In this document: piece after piece, positions 32,470 through 40,738 of the stretch
Layout of the letters: every line of letters begins with the position of its first letter
Numbering within the stretch: position 1 is the first letter of the stretch
Source: Mesodorylaimus sp. YZB2_4
Lineage: Eukaryota > Nematoda > Enoplea > Dorylaimida > Dorylaimidae
Length of the DNA: 64,000 nucleotides
Assembly (NCBI GenBank): GCA_030248295.1
Contig: JASANH010000895.1
Location: 620,001-684,000, forward strand
Direction: 5' to 3'
Notes under the pieces: model-generated
The model's input: only the letters and a program-made list of their open reading frames with translations
What the model was told of the DNA's origin: nothing
Databases searched by the model: none
Made by a program: the position numbers and the translations under genes

Positions 32470-34436
32470 TGATGTGCCCCCTCCAGAAGTATGCAGTTCG
32501 TCATCGCAGCGACTAAAAATATGCGGTTATTCGGTTCTTTTGGACGAATCTACCTCTTTTGCCTTTGCAGAGCGCCTTTGCCATGAGTTCTCTGGCTTGA
32601 CTGATGTATTTGCATTCCAGAGCCTGATAAATCGATGTGCCTTGAGGTTGAACATTACTGACCCTCGCCCTTCCCGTACATTCGTTCCAGCCGGAAAGGG
32701 TGGGAAGGCATTCCTATGGTCGCTACTGGAGCAAGACAAAAAAGTCGTCGCTTATTCTGCATTTCGAGTGGACAACAGCGACAGCGAGGTTTCCCCCATG
32801 TATTCGTTATCTTAAATTCCGTTTGTGTACTATCGCTCAGTGAACTGGTTCGAGTATTTAAGATACTGCTCCATACATGTCCGTCTACTAATTTATCAAT
32901 CATTGTCACAGTCCCATGGGAACCAGCGCGTTCAGTACGAGTGAGGTGGGTGACGACTCCTTGGCGTCATTTCATTCACACAGGTGGACTAAACTGACCA
33001 CAGTACTTATACCACCGATGCAGCACCTTGTCGTTAGTTTTTTTTAGTCTCGAGTTTTTTGTGTCCTAAGTTTCTCCTTCACCTCCTCCTTAGCCTTTAT
33101 TTCGATGTGTGTAGTGTAGTGTGAGGAGTGAATAAATATATCGGACATATAAAGTATACACAAGATCTGCTGCGTATTTTCGATCGTACAAAACCTAATG
33201 GATGGTCGAGTGCAATCTGAGGCGACACAAAACTTCATACTCAGTTTCTTTAAAAAAATTAACCCAACTGATAAATGCACCACCAAATACTTCTCGACCT
33301 ACCAAATGCAGCACTTCTCTGAACACATCAAATGCACCGCTTCTCTTAACGCATCAAACGCACCACTTATCGACCTACCATATTTCTTCGTCAGGTTCTA
33401 TTGCTTGCCGCTTCGACTGGCTTCGAACGACCGAGTCGATGACATCGATTACAGGGTCGAACCCTGCCTGCTTCCTCGCAGTAGTTCAGGTGACCCCTGA
33501 TGCTTCTACAGTTGACGCCATCGCGGTGCCATTGGTCGTGTTTGTAGTAGCTGGTTCGTTTTGAATAGTAGATAAATAAAATCGACAGGCCTCGATTTGA
33601 GCCTCGATTTCCGTCTCTTGCTTTTCAATTTGCTAAAGGGTATCCTCGACTCAATTCAAGATGAAGAGGACCATTTCTTGAACTAACTGAAATCTTGACA
33701 GAACCGCGTCCTGTGCGGTGCAGCGTGCCGCTGTATCCCAGATCGTACACAATTTGAGTGGTCTCTTGTGCTTCGAAAACATTGAAAAGCCCGGAGTCAG
33801 CCGAAACGAGCATACGGAGCTTGTTAAATTAAGATGAATAGAGAAAGACGTGGCCGATACCTTGACCGCTCCCAACAATGCGAAATTGCCATATGTCCAC
33901 GATTGGTCGCGGACCGAGTACTTTCGGAATCAGAAATACACCTTCTCCGATCGAAAACATTTTTGTCTTTGGACACGCCATAATAATATTTAACACCGCC
34001 GAAATGTGCTTTGGAGGAAATACAGTAATCGACTAGAGCAACCGTCTCAGGGCGGATTTCAAAAGGGGTTCTGAGGCGCGCCTTGTCGTCTCCTTTTTTA
34101 AAACAATGTTCCCTCCTGCGGGAAACGTCACGTGACTATCAAGCCTTATATCCTACCAACCACAGAAAGACCCACTCCATGTCAACGTCTTTTGTACGGG
34201 GTACAGGAGCCAATAAAAAAAAAGAAAGAAACTTGTCCACCCCTAGCTGACTCACGCCTCCATGAGCATGTCCCTCTTGCCAGCAAAGAGCACCCTTCCA
34301 ATTTCGCATGAAAAAAGGTCCAGTGATAGTGATTGCCCGCAATACATCTCGTTCTTTTATGAAGCCTCTACAAAACTGCGATTTACATATGCTCCAACAG
34401 CTTGCGAACAGTGAAGTGTAGAAAGATTTTCCCCGA
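32470..34436. other. No assignable gene; degenerate minisatellite
   Basis: 33275-33370 holds about four diverged units around CAAATGCA(C)CACTTCTC. An imperfect palindrome, CAGGGTCGAACCCTG, lies at 33463. Several frames on the minus strand (33600-33880) do not resemble known proteins. Confidence 0.3.
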
Positions 34437-35435
34437 ATGGTTGCCGAGATAAACAATCGGTTGACTAATGGAACGCAAAACTTCAGCGACTTTGGCAGGC
34501 TTGATTATTGGAATGCTGTCTCAGAGCGTTTTGGCAATGTTGCACAGATCGGCCATGGAGGCGAGCAATAAGTGGAACGACACCAAGACGAAGCAGCGGT
34601 CACCATATTAGCGTCTAACTACTACGAGTTAAAACCCATGTTTCTAAAAAGCAGTAAGCGCTTTGGCTCGAATTATGGATAATACGACTTGCCATTTAAG
34701 AATATAGATAATGCGCGAGATATAGACCTGGTTTTACTGGCGTTTTTCAGTGAAGTTCTCTCTATCATTAAACAATATGGTAATGATAATGATTTTCTAA
34801 GCTGTTTCATCGATCACGAAGCTTTGGACATTCCCATCGTTATTCCATTGCGTTCTCAAGCTATGATGACGGCAGAAGTTTTGACTGACAAAATTTGTAG
34901 CGTGCAGCAGAGCAAGAAGGAAATGACATTCGACAGAAAATTGACAGTTTATTTTACGCGTATTCATTGCCCTGGTGTGGGTGGTCGTCGTTACTCGAAA
35001 CGCAAACATGAAACCAATCTTAAGATTTATCCAACTAAAAAGCGTAGCATCATCAAAATATTAAACCATGACGATAACTTGTGCTGTGCTCGTGCTATCG
35101 CTGTTGGAAAAGCACGTAAGTAGTTATAGCGCGCGTCACGCGTACGTTTTAAGCTAGGGTCGACCCCAGCTAGCACAGCAGCTTATCAGCCACTGACCAC
35201 TGGCCGTAAGCCGAGCCCCGCAGGGCCTTAATTAGCTTACCACCCTAATAAGTACCCATTCGTCAGTCCTTTGAGACACTTTTTATCACTGTGAGCCCCT
35301 TATCAGTCATTAGCCGAACCTTATCATCGACCAGTCAGTAATGCAAGCTCCAATCGCGCCACATAATCTGCTTATCATATCACAAGTGTTTAACCAACCA
35401 TTCATGAAGAATGATTTTAGAAAAGTGAAAAGTTT

Positions 35436-35508
35436 TGCGCCCGCTGAGAGTCGAACCCGCCTCGCACTATTGCAAGCTTGAAGTTCTACAAGTTGCGCCA
35501 CGAGGCCG
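35436..35508 (-). repeat. tRNA-like sequence, left arm
   Basis: The reverse strand reads CCTCGTGGCGCAACTTGTAG (A-box-like) and GGCGGGTTCGACTCTC (B-box), with the anticodon region around TTGCAA. The mirror copy at 40667 pairs 6 of 7 acceptor positions; the anticodon and T stems are poor. Likely a tRNA-derived relic rather than a working tRNA. Confidence 0.45.
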
Positions 35509-35659
35509 GTAGGGGTGAGTGTGCATAGTGAAGACAGTTGACGATTAGAGAGTTAAGCTGCGTAACGAATTTAGGAATTGTGTCATAGTCTAAAGAGTTT
35601 CATGTCATCGAGTGCTGTAGAATTCAAATATTCAATATCTCATCATGACTTCAATTAAT

Positions 35660-35760
35660 CGGTTCAATAAACAATCGGTTAAGTGAGTTGACTAATGGAA
35701 CGCAAAACTTCAGCGACTTTGGCAGCCTTGATTATTGGAATGCTGTCTCAGAGCGTATAT
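35660..35760 (+). repeat. Extra polB-derived block in the left arm
   Basis: CAATCGGTT...GAGTTGACTAATGGAACG through GCTGTCTCAGAGCG duplicates 34453-34525 of the interrupted polB gene almost exactly. It sits between AATTAATC and a TA-repeat. The right arm lacks it, going straight from the TA-repeat to AATTGAAGTC. Confidence 0.75.
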
Positions 35761-35816
35761 ATATATATGCGTATATGGATGCGTTATATAGATGCGTATA
35801 TATATATATATATAAG
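35755..35816 (+). repeat. TA microsatellite, left arm
   Basis: TATATATATA units mixed with GCGTATATGGATGCG. The right-arm counterpart at 40465-40510 is a cleaner TA run. Confidence 0.7.
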
Positions 35817-35843
35817 CCAACATCATTTCCCTCATTTCAGATC

Positions 35844-36281
35844 ATGATGGCTGGCCGTAACCCATCCCTTCACAAAATGACGGAATTATTGGCTGGGGTT
35901 CAAAGACCGGGAAGATTAAATTATTTTGATAAGATATTAATCACTGATATTAAAGTCACAGCGTTTATGATTCTAGTTATATTTTCACATATATTCGAAA
36001 AATATTCAACTCATACGAAAATTTTTAATGTATCTGATTGCCTATGGATTGGAAAGTCGATGATGGAAATGCAACCGTGCAAACAAAACTGCACACACGT
36101 CAATGGCGAAACTTATTTTTGCTCAAGTACTGAACGAAATGTTTACGAATTGGTTCAAGATGGAAAACCCTGTTACCAGTACACGTCTGACGGAATTTTG
36201 ATTATATATGAAGCGTACACACGTTGTGTTCTCCAATTCGACAAGCATCAAGTATTCTGGCCGTGTGATAGAACACTCTAG
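35844..36281 (+). CDS. Single-pass membrane Cys-rich protein (145 aa), left arm
   Basis: Starts at the first ATG of ATGATG after CTCATTTCAG (which could also be a splice acceptor). The N-terminal 36 residues are polar and basic (HKMTELLAGVQRPGRL). A hydrophobic stretch at about 38-51 (VTAFMILVIFSHIF) follows. The rest has seven cysteines, an NCT sequon and aromatic residues, ending FWPCDRTL. This suggests a type II membrane or secreted protein with an extracellular Cys-rich domain. It lies wholly within the inverted arm, so the element carries two copies. No family is recognised. The left copy is intact. Confidence 0.6.
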   Translation: MMAGRNPSLHKMTELLAGVQRPGRLNYFDKILITDIKVTAFMILVIFSHIFEKYSTHTKIFNVSDCLWIGKSMMEMQPCKQNCTHVNGETYFCSSTERNVYELVQDGKPCYQYTSDGILIIYEAYTRCVLQFDKHQVFWPCDRTL

Positions 36282-36558
36282 CTTTCTCACGACAACCCGA
36301 ATCAATTACGCTACTCTCTATCAGCCAACAATATCAAGCATGCCATCCTATTTGAAATTGACTCGTACGCTCTGAAGCCAGTAAAAATAGTGTTGATTAC
36401 TGATATGAATTGTTTCATTGCATCTACTGAGACAGTTGCCAGCTTGTTTCGAGTAATGTTAAATGTGCTCAAGATCAACTAAAATGATTCGATTTGGTTT
36501 AATAAATATAAAATATTGTTAATATTACATGAAAAATATACAAACATACAGCTCTTGT

Positions 36559-36972
36559 CTAATGCGACCAATGTTTACTACAGGTGCTCGGATCTTCGCA
36601 GTTTGAGGCCGCGTATTTGATGCAGCAGTTGCATACTGCATAGCGCCTTCCAGGTTTATGAGGCCGCCCACAACAGGAACAAGTTTCCACAATTGTGGGA
36701 CATACCTGGGCGGTTGGGTCAACCACAGTCGTCCGTCCACATTCGCATCGTTCTTGCGTGTCATGATATTCCGGAAGCCCGCTGACCAATCGCACCACCC
36801 TGACCTTTTCCGGATCCATCACACAGCGGCAGTATCGAGAATGGCATGTAACCGAAACCACTTGCCCATTTCGATCCTTTTGCTTACTAATCGAGGGAGA
36901 GCCGCACTTGCATACACGCATAAACTCGACGTGAGACATTTTCGACAATGACAACCCGAGATCAGCCACCAT
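36559..36972 (-). CDS. Cys-rich small protein (137 aa)
   Basis: Starts at ATG 36972 and ends at 36559. It has about 19 cysteines in repeated C.C and CC groups (CKCG, YCRCV, CECG, CSCCGRPH, CNCC), suggesting metal binding or a disulfide-rich fold. There is no signal peptide (MVADLGLSLSKMSHVEF), which favours an intracellular zinc-binding role. It is transcribed in the same direction as the dsRNA-binding gene at 37306-37641. The two share an upstream motif: CCAAACACGTTTTCGTC begins 47 nt upstream of this start. Function unknown. Confidence 0.55.
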   Translation of the reverse strand: MVADLGLSLSKMSHVEFMRVCKCGSPSISKQKDRNGQVVSVTCHSRYCRCVMDPEKVRVVRLVSGLPEYHDTQERCECGRTTVVDPTAQVCPTIVETCSCCGRPHKPGRRYAVCNCCIKYAASNCEDPSTCSKHWSH

Positions 36973-37018
36973 TTAAATTTTTTTCAGGAACAACTCCGGC
37001 GTCAGTTTAGGGACATGA

Positions 37019-37064
37019 CCAAACACGTTTTCGTCGAAATCGCGAAAAATAATGAGTCATAGTT
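37019..37064 (-). promoter_or_regulatory. Shared upstream motif, copy 1
   Basis: CCAAACACGTTTTCGTC, then GAAAAAT and GAGTCATAGT (plus-strand reading), 47-92 bp upstream of the Cys-rich gene start. The same blocks in the same order lie at 37671-37714 before the dsRNA-binding gene. Probably a common promoter or regulatory element. Confidence 0.6.
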
Positions 37065-37305
37065 ATGTCTTCATGCACAGTATACAGGATATACAGTAAT
37101 ATATGATGAAATTATAAACTGTACACGGTATACATTCTAACGGCATATATATATAATCATTTATACATTGCCAGATCCCGTTCAGCAATGTTTTTTCCAC
37201 CCACCGCCAATGTTCCCGACAATTGCTGAAAAAGTATAAAATATTCTAATCAAAAGGGGCTTTTGCTGCAGCATGATCTATACTGTGCATGTGCACTCGA
37301 GCTGT

Positions 37306-37641
37306 TCATCCGTTCAATATCAGTTCAGTCCCTACCGTATAGTCATAGCGGGGAATAGTTGTCAATAACACTTGCAATGGCAGCGTTTGCAAGTGCAAAA
37401 TGAGATGGTGGAATGCTAAATGTTTAGCATGTTTCTTAGAGTGGGCAAGACCCATTTCAGAGTACGGGCCGATGTTTGCCTGTACCACCCAGCCACCACA
37501 TGCAGCCTGACCAAAGTCGTCCCAGTTTGGTGGCACGATGCCCATGTACGCTGCGAACTCACGCAAAAAAGTAGTAGCATTCATTTCTGACCAGAGACGT
37601 TTTGTTGGCTCAAACTTCTGATTTACAGTTCGCTGTTGCAT
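37306..37641 (-). CDS. Single double-stranded-RNA-binding domain protein (111 aa)
   Basis: ATG at 37641, stop at 37306. Residues about 21-84 match the dsRBD layout: a first helix (TFLREFAAYMGIVPP), the beta region (GGWVVQANIGPYSEMG) and the signature second helix HSKKHAKHLAFHHLILHL, where SKK.AK contacts the RNA backbone in this fold. Nothing else is present, so it is a stand-alone dsRBD. Small stand-alone dsRBD proteins on viruses and selfish elements often sequester dsRNA from RNAi; that role is inferred. It has the shared motif 30-73 bp upstream, and TATAAAAAG directly before the ATG. Confidence 0.7.
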   Translation of the reverse strand: MQQRTVNQKFEPTKRLWSEMNATTFLREFAAYMGIVPPNWDDFGQAACGGWVVQANIGPYSEMGLAHSKKHAKHLAFHHLILHLQTLPLQVLLTTIPRYDYTVGTELILNG

Positions 37642-37670
37642 CTTTTTATAGCAAATTTAAAATCGGATGT

Positions 37671-37714
37671 CCAAACACGTTTTCGTCAGCATCACGAAAA
37701 AATGAGTTATAGTG
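37671..37714 (-). promoter_or_regulatory. Shared upstream motif, copy 2
   Basis: CCAAACACGTTTTCGTC, then GAAAAAATGAGTTATAGT, 30-73 bp upstream of the dsRNA-binding gene. It matches 37019-37064; ATACAGTA words follow both. Confidence 0.6.
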
Positions 37715-38120
37715 ACGTGTTTTTATACAGTAGGCAAGTCCAAACATGTTTCAGGCAACGTACTGTAACATGTTTCATGATAGCGTGTCTAGACAGTCAT
37801 GGTGTCTTACGACCGGAATTCAATCAGCTGTCAAAGACGAGACTTCCTCGAGTATTTAAGCGACTGACTGAACTAAGTTCGTCAATGTTCAAAAATGTCG
37901 TCCCGTCGTCTCACTGCCGCCGATCCAAATGCTTGGTACTGTTCTATTTGTTCAGAAATTTTAAGTAACTCAAATCGCTCTCGGTATGTTCTGGCAAGTC
38001 GAATGTATATTACAGTACTTTACACTGTCCGCTCTTTTTTAAACATATCAAAACACACCTAACATGTTCCGGATGTGGTGAAGTTGTCGGCCCGCGCCAC
38101 GTTTGTCAGTCGTTAAAGAA

Positions 38121-38775
38121 CCCCACTAAAAAAGGTCCATGAAATGGACTAACCCCTAGGTGCTTAGGAATAGAGAACACAAACCTGCCACCAAAAAACC
38201 GTGCGAAAAATTTCCCCTCTCCACGCGCTTCTCTATTCCTAAGCCCTGATATACGCTTGCGTTAGGTATAGCGTGGAGAATACATTGCATGCCGGGTCAT
38301 AATGCATAGAAGCATTTGCTGCATTGCTTGCATGGTTGGAGGCATGAGATTTTGCTGTTATGGGTTCGGTGCAGTGATTCGTTTAGTCTTTCAAGTAAAC
38401 TATGCATTTTGTAAATGGACAGTGCGTTATGTCACTATAACTGTAGGCATGTTACGACTGCAAGCTGTAGGTCAATTAATAGAATGCCAAGTGTGCGGAT
38501 ATAATGGCTGTGTCGGTTACGCATTGTGTCAAAGAGCAAGCTTCCTGTGCAATGTTTATTTCACGTTATACATGGAACGTGAGTGTAGTGACCGCATGCC
38601 ACGAATCTTCAGTGTTCCTGCAGCAACGCACAACGGTATCATTTGTCAGGGCTTAGGAATAGAGAAGCGCGTGGAGAGGGAAAATTTTTCGCACGGTTTT
38701 TTGGTGGCAGGTTTGTGTTCTCTATTCCTGAGCACCTAGGGGTTGGTCCATTTCATGGACCTTTTTTAGTGGGGG
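38121..38775. mobile_element. Foldback MITE nested in the Polinton-like element
   Basis: Inverted arms 38121-38249 and 38646-38775 are about 97% identical (CCCCACTAAAAAAGGTCCAT and inverse). Each arm is itself partly palindromic: GGTCCATGAAATGGACC, and CTTAGGAATAGAGAA mirrored by TTCTCTATTCCTAAG about 95 bp further in. The core has no convincing gene. Confidence 0.75.
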
Positions 38776-38859
38776 TCTCGCTTACTGGCAGGTTGCCAGT
38801 AAAAGTATATGGCATGATTGGCGCTGTGGATGATTTGTCGACCGAATTAACGACACTAG

Positions 38860-39930
38860 ATGAGTGAACAAATAAATTTCACTCCTAAGAATCACGACGA
38901 CATCAAGTCTCGGCTTCTGGTCGAACATATGTCCGAGTTGTGCCATCCCAGATGCCCACCGACCGTGCTAAAAATCCCCCACTGTACTCTCCACAGCCCA
39001 CACACGCAAAACATACGCCCCCCTCCCCTCGCCTATGGCGCCAATCTCTATTCCCTAAGCTAACCCGCGCTTACGATGAATTGCACAACGTCACCGCAAC
39101 CCGCCCGCCTATAAACAAACATGCGACCCTCACGAAATCACAGCACACCAAATAGCCAAATCGCTATTTCGCGTACCACCATCGACAAAATTTTCTTTTC
39201 CACCTGATTTCAAAAAAATTACCCTTATTTTCCACTTTACAGCGAAAACTTCTCTACAAACTTCATATCTAAACCAACTATGTCAGCGCTCAAAATTTCC
39301 GTGGACAGAAAACTGGAATAAAATCTACTTACACTTGAAAAACTCGTTAAAATTATTTCATAATCGTTAACACATTCTACTCCTTTAAAACTTGCTACCC
39401 AACCTAACAACAATGCATAAAAACATTTATAAAATTCCATATATGACCTAATTATAACCTACTCCACTAAAACATGCTGGCATTTAAAAATAACCTACAA
39501 ACCCGATTACTAATCCACAATATATTTCCTTTCCTCCAAAAGCTTGCTCTACAGGCTAACTACCACTGATGCATAGAAATACGATCATTTCGTACTATTG
39601 CGCAATGTGACTAACATTTTAAGCACCAACCTGAAAATTTTTTCCCCTTCAAAACAGCCTAAAACATTCGCCACAAAACTACTAATAATAATCATATTTC
39701 ACCAAACCGACACCTTGGTAAATAACCACTTGTTTGTACACCCACCACACCCCGAAACTTTTGTCATACTGCCCAATAACACAGCACTGCAGTACCCAAC
39801 CTATTCCTACATTTCACACCCATCGACAATCCTGCATACTTTCCTTTACCTCGATAATTTGTTCCACAACCAACTTGTTGCCTACCTATGCCCCCTACCT
39901 ATGCCAACTTGTTGCCTACCTATGCCTACT
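38860..39930 (+). other. C/A-rich unassigned stretch
   Basis: Frames are short and Pro/His/Thr-rich. One peptide block (HPPHPETFVILPNNTALQ, about 39738) resembles a frame on the minus strand near 50640 (LPHPENLVILPNKEALQ). A short CCTACCTATGC minisatellite lies at 39883-39932. Confidence 0.35.
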
Positions 39931-40435
39931 TATGCCCATATTGTTGGCTGATAGAAAGTAGCGTAATTGGTTCGGGTTGTCGTGAGAAAGCTAGTGTTCT
40001 ATCACGCGGCCAGAATACTTGATGCTTGTCGAATTGGAGAACACAACGTGTGTACGCTTCATATAAAATTAAAATTTCGTCAGACGTGTACTGGTAACAG
40101 GGTTTTCCATCTTGAACCAATTCGTAAACATTTCGTTCAGTACTTGAGCAAAAATAAGTTTCGCCATTGACGTGTGTGCAGTTTTTAATTTCACGTTGCA
40201 CGGTTGCATTTCCGTCATCGACTTTCTCAATCCATAGGCAATCAGATGCATTGAAAATTCCCGTATGAGTTGAATATTTTTCGAATATATGTGAAAATAT
40301 AACTAGAATCATAAATGCTGTGACTTTGATATTAGTGATTAATATCTTATCGAACTATTTTAATCTTCCCGGTCTTTGAACCCCAGCCAATAATTTCGTC
40401 ATTTTGTGAAGAAATGGGTTACGGCTAGCCATCAT
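39926..40435 (-). pseudogene. Right-arm copy of the membrane Cys-rich gene
   Basis: Inverted counterpart of 35844-36281, with the same ATGATG start. A TAT-to-TAG change (after RPGRLK) truncates it at codon 27. Translation could resume at a Met in the membrane segment (MILVIFSHIF). Its stop after DRTL is lost and the frame runs 20 residues further. Confidence 0.65.
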
Positions 40436-40462
40436 GATCTGAAATGAGGAAAATGATGTTGG

Positions 40463-40464
<2 letters not shown>

Positions 40465-40510
<46 letters not shown>
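40465..40510 (+). repeat. TA microsatellite, right arm
   Basis: About 22 TA units. Confidence 0.9.
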
Positions 40511-40513
<3 letters not shown>

Positions 40514-40666
40514 TGAAGTCATGATGAGATATCAAATATTTGAATTCTACAGCACTCGATGACATGAAACTCTTCAGACTATGACACAATTCCGAAATTC
40601 GTTACGCAGCTTAACTCTCTAATCGTCAACTGTCTTCACTATGCACACTGACCCCCATTTCTAAAC

Positions 40667-40738
40667 CGCCCTCGTGGCGCAACTCGTAGAATTTCCAACT
40701 TGCAATAGTGCGAGGCGGGTTCGATTCTCAGCGGGCGC
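40667..40738 (+). repeat. tRNA-like sequence, right arm
   Basis: CGCCCTCGTGGCGCAACTCG, anticodon-loop region CTTGCAA (TGC or GCA), B-box GGGTTCGATTCTC and 3' end GCGGGCG. The acceptor pairs 6 of 7. Mirror of 35436-35508. Confidence 0.45.

Noticed and set aside
37639..37650. TATAAAAAG directly before the dsRNA-binding gene as its TATA box
   Set aside because: It touches the start codon, leaving no room for a transcription start. The shared motif further upstream is a better candidate.
38302..38739. 145-aa ORF in the centre of the Polinton-like element
   Set aside because: It runs into the palindromic MITE arm and has no coding features.
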